The notes beneath the pieces were generated by a model, which had not been told where the DNA came from, did not search any database, and saw only the letters and a list, made by a program, of their open reading frames with translations. The position numbers and the translations under genes are program-made. This document shows, piece after piece, positions 18,686 through 27,608 of a stretch of 55,857 nucleotides of DNA; position 1 is the first letter of the stretch, and each line of letters starts with the position of its first letter. This DNA is from DATDRS01 sp035291605 (GTDB lineage: Bacteria > Chloroflexota > Anaerolineae > Anaerolineales > UBA6663). The stretch is from positions 1 through 55,857 of the forward strand of contig DATDRS010000214.1 in assembly GCA_035291605.1 (NCBI GenBank). The letters run 5' to 3'.

Positions 18686-21600
18686 CCTCCGCCTCCTCCG
18701 TCTCGGCCCAGGCGTACGACCGCGCGTGTGCTGCCGGTGGCATCGCGCAATTCCTCGGCGGCGATCTGCAAGATGTTCTTCACCGTCGTAGCCGCCTGGA
18801 TCCGGGCGCTGATCGCGGCGATGGTCTGCTCGCGGTGCGCCCGGAGCTGGGTTTCGGTCAAGGTCGTCTGCGTTTGCTCCAAAAGACTCAGGTTTTGAAT
18901 CGCGACGGAGGCCAGGTCAGCCAGCGCCTGCAAGGGGCGGAGTTCGTCGTCGGTGAATGCGTGCGGTTCGGCTGTCCCGACCAGGAAAACGCCGATCAGC
19001 CTGCCAACCGCCAACAGAGGAATAGTGGCCAGTGCCTGGACGCCCTGGAAGCGGAACACGGCGCGGCTGAGGGCATCCATCTCCGGCGCGTCGAGCGAAG
19101 GCATCACCGTCGGCCCGTCCAGCCGGATGCGCCGGATCATCGGCAATTGGTCAGCCGAGTACTGGTGATCCACCTTGTAGCGCGCGCCAGCGTCCTTGTC
19201 CCACACCGCCGCCGATTTCAACAGGCGTACCTGCTGGCTGGCGTCCAGCTCGACGAACGCCACCACAAACCGCGCATAGTGCGGCTCCAGGGCGTGGAGG
19301 AGAACGGCGCGCAAGACGCCCTCGAGCGTCGAGGCCGCGGTGATGTCCCGGCTGGCGTTGTACAGCCGGGCGGTCTGAGCCAGCGTGGCGCGGGTCGTTT
19401 CAAACAGCCGGGCGTTTTCCAGCGCCAGCGCCATGCGCTCGGCAATGGCCTCGGACAGCGCCACGTCTTCCGATGACCAGTCTGCGCCAGGCCGCTTCAC
19501 CTGCAATGTGCCCAGCTGCGAGCCGCCCACGGCGATAGGAATTTGCAGCATCTCGGCGCTGTCCAGGGACTCGACGGGCGCCGCCAGCGGCCGCACATCA
19601 ACGCCATCATAGACGAAGGCCGCTGTTTCACCCCCCCTCTGCGCCAATCGGCGCGCTTCCGCCTGCAAGGCGCGCAATTCTTCGAGATTGCGACGCGTCG
19701 CCTCAAATAGCCGGGCGTTTTCAATTGCCACGCCGAGTTGGTCAGCCAGCGTCTGCAAGACTTTGACATCTTCCGGCACAAATGCGTTGACTTCGACCGA
19801 TTGCACGTCCAGCGCGCCGATGACCTCACCGCGCGCGATCAGCGGCAGCGCCATTTCGGAGTGCGTCTCCGGCAGGTCGGGATTCTGGAAGTGAACGGCA
19901 TCCGCGCCGACGTCGAGCGCAATACGCGGCTGGCCGGTTCCGGTGACATAACCCACGATGCCTTGCTGCCCTACGCGCAGCCGGTGGCTGCGCGCCAACA
20001 TCCGCCGCCCGCCGGGGCTGTTCGCGGCCTGCAGCACGGCCCAGTCTTTGTTGTCGTCAACCAGGAAAATCCCGGCGTGGTAGAACCCGAAACGCTCGCT
20101 GATGAGATTGACTGTGGTCCTGAGTAGTTCGGGCAGATCGTGCAGGGTGGTGGCAACCCGCGCGACTTCTGCGCTCACAGCCAGTTGCGCGGCGCGGCGC
20201 TGCGTTTCATTCAGCAGGCGCGCATTTTCCAATGCGGTCGCCGCCTGCGTGGCGAAGAGTTGGGCGGCGCGCTCATCTTCGTCCGTGAAAGCCTGCCCGG
20301 CCCGCGTGTGCGTAAAAACGACCACGCCAATGACGGCGCCCTGCCAGGACATCGGCACGGCCAGAGTGGCCGTCTCGCCTGCGGGGCGGTCGTCCGCCAC
20401 AGAATCGCCTCCCTGCCGGATGGCCTGCCCGGCTTCAAACACCCGCCCTGGCGCCGCCTCGCCTTTCTTCAGGCGGCGCACCAGTCCCGGATGGGTAGCG
20501 CCGGTGGACGCTTCCAGTTCAACCTTCAACTCGATTTCGTCCGGCCCGGCTGGCAGCCACAGGCTGACCGTCTCGGCGCGCACCAGTTTCGTCGCGTGCC
20601 AGGCGATCAGTCTCAGCACGCTCTGTTCGTCGGCCTGCGGGTTGGTCATCTCGAGCGCTGCCTCGGAGAGCAGGGTCATTTGCCGGGCGCGGGTTTGCTC
20701 AGCGCCGTACTGCGCGGCCGTGCCGATAGCGACGGCGATCTGGTCGGCGAGGGTTTGGAGCACGCTCACGTCAGCTTCAGAGAAAGCCTCGCGCCGGTCG
20801 GCCTGCACGTCGAGCACGCCGAGCAACCGCTCGCCCACGCTCAGGGGCAAAGCGATTTCCGAGCGCGTGGCCGGCAGCAGATCGTTCTGGAGGTAGGTCG
20901 GATCTGATTCGACGTCGGACACCACCCGCGCGATGCGGTGGGCCGTCACATAGCCGACCATCGAATTCGAGCCGACCGCCAGGCGGAGGCCCTGTTCTTT
21001 GAGTTGGCGGCCCTCGGCGCCGGTCGCCTCCCGCAGGACCGCATACTGGCCCTCGCCGTCCATCAAGAAAATCGCCGTGTGATAGTAGCCGAAACGGTCG
21101 CGGATCAGGTTGAGCGTGGTCGTGAATAGCTCATCCAGCTCGAGGATGGAGGAGGCCGCGCGCCCCACTTCGGCGGCGACCTGCAAGCGGTCGTAGGCGC
21201 GTCCGATTTCGGTCCGGACTGACTGGCGGATGCTGAACATCAACACCGAGCCGAGGACGAGGATCATGAGGCTGGCGCCGACCAAAATGCCCTGGACGGT
21301 GCGCAAGGCGGCAAACGAGCGGCTGGTTGCGTCAATGAATTCCTGCTCATCGGTTTGATATAAGGCGTCCAGCTGGCCTTCGGCCAGGTCGAAGCTGCGC
21401 CGCAATTCGAAGATCACCCCTGAGAGGTCCGCGCCGATGCGGGCCTTTCTCGCCGCTTCAATCTGAGCGTCAAAAGTCTGCATTGTCAGGCGGATTTGTT
21501 CGAGTACCGGCGCGTACTCGTCTGCCTCTACAGCGCCCAGGGTCTGCACGGTGGTCAGCCGCCCGGCGACCACCGTGCGCTGTGCGTCAATCGCTGCATA

Positions 21601-21858
21601 GTTGGGCAGGTCTTTCCCCAGTTCCGTTGCGGTTTGTGCATCGAGCCGGAAGACCTCGGCGCGCAACGCCGAGATCGCCGGCAGTTCCTCCGCGGACCGG
21701 GTCGAGTCTCGCACCGCGTTGTTGACGCTGACAAAGTTGGCGATGATGAGAATAATCGTGCCCAGCGCCAGGTTGATCATCACCAGCGCTATCAGGCTCA
21801 GACCATAAGGAATTTGCTGGCGGAAGCGGGGCGTGTTTGCTGGAGCGGACAGGGTCAT
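18682..21858 (-). CDS. Membrane GAF sensor without kinase (1058 aa)
   Basis: One membrane helix at about 20-42 is followed by a four-helix-bundle-like periplasmic region (about 43-185), as in chemoreceptor ligand domains, and a second helix at about 187-207. Five GAF-like domains follow. The first (FGYYHTAIFLMD, near 257) and third (FGFYHAGIFLVD) are of the shared FGxYH type. The second contains ATLAVPMSWQGAVIGVVVF. The fourth is shortened. The fifth contains ALATIPLLAVGRLIGVFLVG. The protein ends with the common tail (AISARIQAATTVKNILQIAA). No histidine kinase, cyclase or receiver motif is present. The 4-nt overlaps with both neighbours mark it as a central member of the operon. Ligand unknown. 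Confidence 0.92.
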   Translation of the reverse strand: MTLSAPANTPRFRQQIPYGLSLIALVMINLALGTIILIIANFVSVNNAVRDSTRSAEELPAISALRAEVFRLDAQTATELGKDLPNYAAIDAQRTVVAGRLTTVQTLGAVEADEYAPVLEQIRLTMQTFDAQIEAARKARIGADLSGVIFELRRSFDLAEGQLDALYQTDEQEFIDATSRSFAALRTVQGILVGASLMILVLGSVLMFSIRQSVRTEIGRAYDRLQVAAEVGRAASSILELDELFTTTLNLIRDRFGYYHTAIFLMDGEGQYAVLREATGAEGRQLKEQGLRLAVGSNSMVGYVTAHRIARVVSDVESDPTYLQNDLLPATRSEIALPLSVGERLLGVLDVQADRREAFSEADVSVLQTLADQIAVAIGTAAQYGAEQTRARQMTLLSEAALEMTNPQADEQSVLRLIAWHATKLVRAETVSLWLPAGPDEIELKVELEASTGATHPGLVRRLKKGEAAPGRVFEAGQAIRQGGDSVADDRPAGETATLAVPMSWQGAVIGVVVFTHTRAGQAFTDEDERAAQLFATQAATALENARLLNETQRRAAQLAVSAEVARVATTLHDLPELLRTTVNLISERFGFYHAGIFLVDDNKDWAVLQAANSPGGRRMLARSHRLRVGQQGIVGYVTGTGQPRIALDVGADAVHFQNPDLPETHSEMALPLIARGEVIGALDVQSVEVNAFVPEDVKVLQTLADQLGVAIENARLFEATRRNLEELRALQAEARRLAQRGGETAAFVYDGVDVRPLAAPVESLDSAEMLQIPIAVGGSQLGTLQVKRPGADWSSEDVALSEAIAERMALALENARLFETTRATLAQTARLYNASRDITAASTLEGVLRAVLLHALEPHYARFVVAFVELDASQQVRLLKSAAVWDKDAGARYKVDHQYSADQLPMIRRIRLDGPTVMPSLDAPEMDALSRAVFRFQGVQALATIPLLAVGRLIGVFLVGTAEPHAFTDDELRPLQALADLASVAIQNLSLLEQTQTTLTETQLRAHREQTIAAISARIQAATTVKNILQIAAEELRDATGSTRAVVRLGRDGGGGG

Positions 21859-24647
21859 GATCCGGGCGCCTCCTTTTCGTCCGGCTGAGCGCTGCCGGGC
21901 GAGTGCAGCTGCACGACGACTTGCGTCGCTCGCAGGGCTTTGCCGAGTTCACGGATCCCGTTCCGCATGATCGTCTCCGGGTTCAGGCTGGTCCGCATTT
22001 GGTCGGCGATGCGATTGATGAGTTGTTCACGACGGCTGCGACGTTGCGTTTCTTCAAAAAGGACGGCGCTTTCAAGCGCCACCGACATCTGTGAGGCGGT
22101 CGCTTCCAGCACCGCCTGCTCTTCCAGGCTGAGTTCGTCTGGCGCCCGCCCGTGCAGCTCGAGCGTCCCGATGACTTCTCCCCGCACGCGCAGCGGAATT
22201 TCAATGGGGCGGCTCGCGGCCCCGGCGGCCGGCTCAGCCGCGCCGGGGCGCAGCTCATACACCGTTTCGCGGGGATGATCAGAGAGCAGCGTGTGCAGGC
22301 CCGTGCCGGTCATCGTGTGCCGGTAGCGCATCCGGGCTTCTTCCAGGCTGGCCTGTGTGCGCTGGAACAGCTCCGCGTTTTCAATGGCGACGCTCAACAG
22401 GTCAGCCAGTGTTTGCAGGACCTGGACATCGCTCGCGTGGAAGGCATTGGGTGTGGTGCTCTGCACGTCGAGCACGCCGAGCAGCCGCCCGCCGACGGCC
22501 AGCGGGATAGCCAGCTCGGAGCGTGTGTTGGGGAGGAGCGGATCCTTGAAGTGGAAAGGATCCTCCTCCGCGTCCAGGGCCGCGCGCGGATAGCGGTTGG
22601 CCGTGACCCACCCGATCAACGATCGGGAGCCGACGGCCAGTTTGTGACCGCTGGCCTTGAGCTGGGCCCCGGCCTCGCCTGTGGATTCGCGCAGCACGGC
22701 GAACGAGCTGGTCTTGTCCATCAGGAAGATGGAGGCGTGGTAAAAACCGAAGCGCTCGCGGATCAATTGCAGCGCCAGGCGCAGGAGCTCGTCGAGGTCG
22801 CGCACCGAAGTCGTGGCCCGGCCGATCTCGGCGGCGGCCTGGAGCTGGCTGGTGCGTTCGGCCACGCTCTGCTCCAGATTCATCAACGCCTGCTGGAGCC
22901 GGTTGGTCATAGAATTGAAAGCCGAAGCCAGAGCGCCGATCTCGTCGTCGGACTCGATTCGCGCCCGCACGTTGAGATTGCCAGACGCGATCTGGCGGGC
23001 AATGGCCGTGAGGCGGGTGATGGGATTGGACAGCACGCGAGCCGCGCCGACCGCCGCGCCCATGACGACGATGGCCATCACCAAGGCCAGCAAAATCGTG
23101 AGGCGGGTCTGCGCTTCAATGGGCGCCAGCAGGGCTGAGCGCGTCTGCTCAAAGACTACCCACCAGGGCTGGGTCTTCAGCGAGGCGACGGCGGCTTGCT
23201 CAAGGTCGTCGTCCGCGTGAAATTTGCCCATAAAGTACAGCCGGGAACCGGTCTGGGACAGGGCCTGCTCTAAATCAGGCAGGCTGGTCGAAAGTTCCTC
23301 GATCGGCCGGAGGGGCAGACGCCGGGCGGCCTGCAGTTCGGCGATGCGTTCGAGAGACAGCGGCATAACGGACTTGAAAATCAACTCAGGGCTTTCCCCA
23401 TCCCCCAGGCGGAGATGATGTTCGTCCACGAGAATGGCGCTTGAACGCTCTCCGATTAAGTCGTTGCTCTGCGCCACCAGTTGCTGCAGGATGGCGGCGT
23501 CGTAGCGCGCGGTCAGTACGCCAACCGGCTGGAGGTTGGGGCCAAGGACCTGCGCGGAAAAGTAGACGACGGCGCCGGCCCCCGGTTCGAACTGGACCGG
23601 TGATGCAAACGGCGCACCCTCCCGGAAGGGCCGCGCGAAGTAATCGCGGGCCGAAACATCCTCGCCAAGATTCTTCGCTGCGATGTCCAGCGCCACTAAC
23701 CCCTCCCGGTCCAGGAGCGCATAGGAGAGGAGATAAGTCGCCGCGCCAGTGGTCGAGCCGCTGCGCCTGTTCTTCAGGGAAGAGAGGTACTTGATGACCT
23801 GGCTTTGGATTGTCCCGGCGTCCCGTTCTGCCTCTGGCAGCAGCAGATACTCCCCCAGCGCCGGGAACTGCGCAGCGGTGCTGACGGCATCCAGGTTGGT
23901 GTTGACGAAGTCGTCCATCCGGTTGGCCGTTTCCGCGGCGGCGGCGCTGAGCGAGCGCTGGGTGGTCCTGAGCAGTAGGGCGCTGGTGAGCCGGTCGTTC
24001 AAGAGGGCCAGCACACTCAGCGGAATGAGAGTGACAGCGAGAAAGGCCACGATCAACTTGCTGCGCAGGGTAAACGCTTTGAATTCCCGGAGCAGGAAGT
24101 AGGCGTAGACGCCCATGACCCCTGCCATAATCAGCGGGACGAGGGCGCTGAGGATCACTGGCGGCGTCAGACGGCTCGCCGGGCCGAACAGGTCCAAGAG
24201 CGCGGTCAGCACACCCATCGCTGCACTGATCAGCGTCGCCCGGCGCACTTCAGCCGGCGGGAGCCCCATGGCGGCTGCCATGACTGTGATCATCCCGATC
24301 AACCCAGCGCCGGTCACCAGCCCGAGGCGAGAGATGAACAGCGTCGCCAGCGGTATGCTGACGATCAGGCCGCCGAGGACCAGCCAGGCCGCCAGCCGGA
24401 CGCGTCCGCGGCGGCTGAGCCAGGCGCTGAGCGCACAGACGAGGGTATAGATAAGCCACAGCCCGGAGGCGGCTAACCCGGGGATGCTCCGCCACACTTG
24501 AGCGCGGATGCCGAAAAATGCCGAGAAGGCATTACTCACCAGCCCGAGGACCAGCATGACCAGCGCGACCTGAAACACCCGGTGAGCCGGATCAGTGGCA
24601 TCGCCCGGCGACTGCTCGAGCGAGGAGGGGGGAAGGGAGGGGGTCAT
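21855..24647 (-). CDS. Membrane GAF sensor without kinase (930 aa)
   Basis: The N-terminus has about six helices (25-185), resembling an integral-membrane sensory module. A further helix (about 196-216), a dCache-like extracytoplasmic domain (about 225-515), a helix at about 516-539 and a HAMP domain (LSNPITRLTAIARQIASGNL) follow. Next are a coiled coil, one intact GAF of the FGxYH type (FGFYHASIFLMD, near 631), a shortened GAF, and the shared C-terminal tail (NRIADQMRTSLNPETIMRNG). It has the topology of a chemoreceptor or sensor kinase input half but no signalling output. Its stop overlaps the next start by 4 nt. It lies 88 nt after the preceding sensor, the largest gap within the run of sensors. 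Confidence 0.92.
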   Translation of the reverse strand: MTPSLPPSSLEQSPGDATDPAHRVFQVALVMLVLGLVSNAFSAFFGIRAQVWRSIPGLAASGLWLIYTLVCALSAWLSRRGRVRLAAWLVLGGLIVSIPLATLFISRLGLVTGAGLIGMITVMAAAMGLPPAEVRRATLISAAMGVLTALLDLFGPASRLTPPVILSALVPLIMAGVMGVYAYFLLREFKAFTLRSKLIVAFLAVTLIPLSVLALLNDRLTSALLLRTTQRSLSAAAAETANRMDDFVNTNLDAVSTAAQFPALGEYLLLPEAERDAGTIQSQVIKYLSSLKNRRSGSTTGAATYLLSYALLDREGLVALDIAAKNLGEDVSARDYFARPFREGAPFASPVQFEPGAGAVVYFSAQVLGPNLQPVGVLTARYDAAILQQLVAQSNDLIGERSSAILVDEHHLRLGDGESPELIFKSVMPLSLERIAELQAARRLPLRPIEELSTSLPDLEQALSQTGSRLYFMGKFHADDDLEQAAVASLKTQPWWVVFEQTRSALLAPIEAQTRLTILLALVMAIVVMGAAVGAARVLSNPITRLTAIARQIASGNLNVRARIESDDEIGALASAFNSMTNRLQQALMNLEQSVAERTSQLQAAAEIGRATTSVRDLDELLRLALQLIRERFGFYHASIFLMDKTSSFAVLRESTGEAGAQLKASGHKLAVGSRSLIGWVTANRYPRAALDAEEDPFHFKDPLLPNTRSELAIPLAVGGRLLGVLDVQSTTPNAFHASDVQVLQTLADLLSVAIENAELFQRTQASLEEARMRYRHTMTGTGLHTLLSDHPRETVYELRPGAAEPAAGAASRPIEIPLRVRGEVIGTLELHGRAPDELSLEEQAVLEATASQMSVALESAVLFEETQRRSRREQLINRIADQMRTSLNPETIMRNGIRELGKALRATQVVVQLHSPGSAQPDEKEAPGS

Positions 24648-24735
24648 CTCGGGTTCTCCAGGAGCGGCATCCCGCGTCTCTGTCCGTCAGGAGTCAGGAA
24701 TCCTTGAGGGCAGGTGGAGATCGTATAGCCGGGGC

Positions 24736-26664
24736 TTAGGATTGACCCCCGGGCTCGCCCGAGGGCGGGCCTTCGCCGTTGGTCGGCCTCGGGTCGCCAT
24801 CAGGCTGCGGCGCTTTCGCGAGAGTCAACCGCACCACGGCTTTGTGCGCGCCGAGGGCCCGGCCTAACTCGGTGGCCGCGGTCTCGATGACGGCGTCAAA
24901 GCTCGGCGACTGGTGAATCTTAGTTGTGATCCCCGCGACGAGTTGCTCGAACTGCGCGATGCGTTGCTGGCGGGTGAACAGGCGGCCATTTTCAATCGCG
25001 ACGGCCAGTTGGTCGGCCAGAATTTGCAGGACTTCGATATCCGCCTGGTTGAAGGCGTTCGCGTCGCGGCTCTGCACGTCCAGCGCGCCGAGGATGCGGT
25101 CGCCGATGAGGAGGGGGAGGGCCGCTTCGGAGCGCGTGTCGGGGAGGAGTTCGTTCTTGAAGTGGACCGGATCTTTGCCGACCTCCGAGGCAATGCGCGG
25201 GCGGCGGTTGGCCGTGACCCAGCCGATGATCGAGTTCGAGCCAACCGCCAGGCGGTGACCGCGCGCCTTGAGCAACGCCCCCACCTCGCCGGTCGACTCC
25301 CGCAGAACCGCGTACGTCCCGGCTTCGTCCAGCAGGAAGATGGAGGCGTGGTAATAGCCAAAACGCTCGCGGATCAGTTCGAGGGCGCGGGCGAGCAGGA
25401 GTTCCATGTTCAAGATCGAAGTCGCGGCGCGGCCGACCTCAGCCGCGGCCTGCAATTGCCGGGTGCGGGCCTCGACTTTGGCTTCCAGGCCCTCGTACAA
25501 GTCGCGCAGCTGGTCCATCATACTGTTGAAGGCCTGGGCTAGCAGGCCGATTTCATCTGCGCGCTGGATGGACACGCGCGTGTTCAGGTCGCCGCCCGCC
25601 ATGCGCAGGGCGCGGTCAGTCAGTTCCTGCACCGGTTGGGCAAGGAAGCGTGTGAAAATCAGCACACCGACGATGCTGATGACGACCGCCAGGATCATGA
25701 TGACGGCGAAGATCAGGCCCGCACGGGCCAGCGGCCCATACGCTTCGCTGATATTCTGCTCAACGAGCAAAGCAATCTCATGGCGGATCAGCCATTTGTA
25801 CGCTCCCACGACGCGCTGCTGATCCTGGTTCGTATATTGCTGAATGCCCTTCTCGTGTCGGATCAGGGCGTTGTCAATGCCCGTGCTGGAGGGTTTAGGC
25901 TGGTCGGGGGTAACGTTGACCCCCAGTTCGTACCCGTCGCCGGTGATCACGTAAGCGCGGCCGGTGCTCCCCAGGCCGGAGGTGGGCGCCACGATGTCCA
26001 GCAGACGGTCGTCGGGGATGAGGCCCATCACCACGGCAATCGTCCCCTGCTGCGGGTCCTGAATGGGCGCAGCGGCGACGATGGTCACCTCGTTGCGGTT
26101 GAGGCGGGGGTTGTATCTGGCGGGCGCGACGAGTGCGGTGGTGCGCGCCGTTCGGAAATATTGCTCGTCAATGAATTTCTGTTCGAGCATGCCCTGGCCG
26201 GAGGTGCTGGCCAGCACGACCTCACCGGTGTCGGCGCGGGCGAGCAGGAGCGCGACATAATCCGCGTTGTTCGTGTCTCGCAAATAAGCGTCAAAGCGGG
26301 CCTGCAAGGCCAGGCCGGCTGGGCGCATCCCCGCCGGGCCTTGCGCTTCGAGCACGAACGCCTGCGCCGCCGCCAGCACGTCCGGCGCTTTGGCGAGGTT
26401 GTTCATGTCGGCCTGGCGGTTGAAGGCCCAATCGTCAATTTGCTTTTCTTTGAGATCGGACAGGGCCGTCAGTTGGGCGAGGACTTGACCAGTGATACCC
26501 GATTGCGCTTCCCGGTAAAGGAGCAGGCCGACTGTGATCAGCGGGCCAAGGACGAGGGGGAGGAGGACGAGCAGCAGCGACCGGGCTAGACCGCCGCGCG
26601 CACTCTCTAGCCGGATCGTCGCACGTCCTCTCCCGAAAATGCTGCTGAGCCACGGGCTGCGCAT
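24736..26664 (-). CDS. Membrane Cache-HAMP-GAF sensor without kinase (642 aa)
   Basis: Helix 1 (about 29-49) and helix 2 (about 317-340) flank a dCache-type periplasmic sensor, with segments such as GRAYVITGDGYELGVNV. A HAMP domain (QPVQELTDRALRMAGGDL) and coiled coil lead to a single GAF of the FGxYH type (FGYYHASIFLLDEAGTYAVL). The chain then ends in the shared tail (AGITTKIHQSPSFDAVIETA) and about 20 low-complexity residues. The last codons (PPSGEPGG) come from a palindromic repeat that also occurs in the 679-aa sensor gene. It is the first sensor translated after the two receiver proteins, 12 nt after the second. It is the simplest of the five and may show the minimal architecture: input, HAMP, GAF, tail. 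Confidence 0.93.
   Translation of the reverse strand: MRSPWLSSIFGRGRATIRLESARGGLARSLLLVLLPLVLGPLITVGLLLYREAQSGITGQVLAQLTALSDLKEKQIDDWAFNRQADMNNLAKAPDVLAAAQAFVLEAQGPAGMRPAGLALQARFDAYLRDTNNADYVALLLARADTGEVVLASTSGQGMLEQKFIDEQYFRTARTTALVAPARYNPRLNRNEVTIVAAAPIQDPQQGTIAVVMGLIPDDRLLDIVAPTSGLGSTGRAYVITGDGYELGVNVTPDQPKPSSTGIDNALIRHEKGIQQYTNQDQQRVVGAYKWLIRHEIALLVEQNISEAYGPLARAGLIFAVIMILAVVISIVGVLIFTRFLAQPVQELTDRALRMAGGDLNTRVSIQRADEIGLLAQAFNSMMDQLRDLYEGLEAKVEARTRQLQAAAEVGRAATSILNMELLLARALELIRERFGYYHASIFLLDEAGTYAVLRESTGEVGALLKARGHRLAVGSNSIIGWVTANRRPRIASEVGKDPVHFKNELLPDTRSEAALPLLIGDRILGALDVQSRDANAFNQADIEVLQILADQLAVAIENGRLFTRQQRIAQFEQLVAGITTKIHQSPSFDAVIETAATELGRALGAHKAVVRLTLAKAPQPDGDPRPTNGEGPPSGEPGGQS
24743..24773. 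repeat. REP-like palindrome family 1, copy C
   Basis: The same hairpin core as copies A and B, in the orientation of copy A but in another reading frame, giving GPPSGEPGG just before the stop codon of the 642-aa sensor. Confidence 0.7.
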
Positions 26665-26676
26665 AGCCGCCTCAGG

Positions 26677-27129
26677 TTATCTTTCCCATACTTGCTCACC
26701 CCGGAGCAGGCGGCGAATCTGGTCCGGGAAGCGATCGGGGTCGAGCGGCTTGCCCAGGAATCCGTCGAAACCGGCGGCGCGGGCCTTGGTCATCTGTTCC
26801 TGGCTGGCTTCGGCGGTCACTGCGACAATCATCGTGTCCTTGAGGCGGCGGGCGGAGCGGACTTTGGCGAGGGCCGCATAACCGTCCTCGTAGGGCAGGC
26901 GGATATCCATCAGGATCAGGTCAATCCTAGGAAGCGTATCGGCAAACTCCACGACCTGCCAGCCGGAGGTCTTCCACTCGCATCGGGGAACACCCATGTA
27001 GGCCAGCATGCGAGCCATCAGCACGAAGTTGGACACGTTGTCCTCAACGATCAGGACCGTGGCATCCTTGGGTTGAACTGGCTCACGGCGTGGGGTCACG
27101 TTTTCAGCCATACCGGTTCTCTCACTCAC
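26677..27129 (-). CDS. Stand-alone receiver protein (response regulator without output)
   Basis: A single receiver domain of about 120 residues with a 20-residue polar N-terminal extension. The acidic pair is in VLIVEDN, the phospho-acceptor is D75 in IDLILMDIRLP, the conserved Thr is in VAVTAEAS, and the lysine is in FLGKPLDP. There is no DNA-binding or enzymatic domain, so it should act as a phosphotransfer or docking protein, like CheY or DivK. It lies between the other receiver gene (46 nt upstream) and the first sensor (12 nt downstream). A start at M7 is also possible. Confidence 0.93.
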   Translation of the reverse strand: MSERTGMAENVTPRREPVQPKDATVLIVEDNVSNFVLMARMLAYMGVPRCEWKTSGWQVVEFADTLPRIDLILMDIRLPYEDGYAALAKVRSARRLKDTMIVAVTAEASQEQMTKARAAGFDGFLGKPLDPDRFPDQIRRLLRGEQVWER

Positions 27130-27145
27130 ACAATGGATTTGAAAT

Positions 27146-27167
27146 AGCCGGGGCCTTCACCCCGGCT
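27146..27167. repeat. Intercistronic hairpin (third repeat type)
   Basis: Perfect 8-bp arms AGCCGGGG and CCCCGGCT around a 6-nt loop, between the two receiver genes. A related half-copy (TAGCCGGGGCTTA) occurs near 24726, in the gap between two sensors. There is no T-run, so it may be an mRNA-stability or processing element or a REP-like repeat. Confidence 0.6.
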
Positions 27168-27175
27168 CGGCTTGG

Positions 27176-27562
27176 TCAGCTTTCCAGATAGCGCGCGATC
27201 TGGCGCGGCAACTGGTCCACGTCAATCGGTTTTTGAATGTAGCCGTCGCAGCCCGCGGCGAGCGTCTTTTCCCGGTCGCCCTTCATGACATTTGCGGTGA
27301 GGGCGACGACCTTGATCCCTTCCAGTCCCGGCGTGGCTTTGATCTGCGCGGTGGTCGTGTAGCCGTCAGTCTCCGGCAGGTTGATGTCCATCAAAATCAA
27401 ATCCGGCGGGTCGGCCATGGCCCGCGCCACTCCGTCCTTCGCGTTCGGCGCCAGGATCACCGTGTAGCCTTCGGCTTCCAGGACGCGCCTGATCAGCAAG
27501 CGGTTTTCCGCGTTATCTTCTATATAAAGAATCTTGGCGCTGGCGGGAGGCATATCTGTCAT
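27176..27562 (-). CDS. Stand-alone receiver protein, first gene of the sensory operon
   Basis: A 128-residue single receiver domain of DivK/CheY type. It shows ILYIEDN (acidic pair), phospho-acceptor D59 in LILMDINLPETDGY, Thr in VVALTANVM, and Lys in YIQKPIDVDQLP. There is no output domain. It is the first gene after a promoter-like region containing TTGCAA and GATAAT. With the second receiver, the receiver of the hybrid kinase and the receiver on threonine synthase, the operon contains four receiver domains but only one kinase. Confidence 0.94.
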   Translation of the reverse strand: MTDMPPASAKILYIEDNAENRLLIRRVLEAEGYTVILAPNAKDGVARAMADPPDLILMDINLPETDGYTTTAQIKATPGLEGIKVVALTANVMKGDREKTLAAGCDGYIQKPIDVDQLPRQIARYLES

Positions 27563-27608
27563 CAGACTCTATATCGCGAGTCGCCGCAAAATGTAACGAA
27601 CGATCTTT

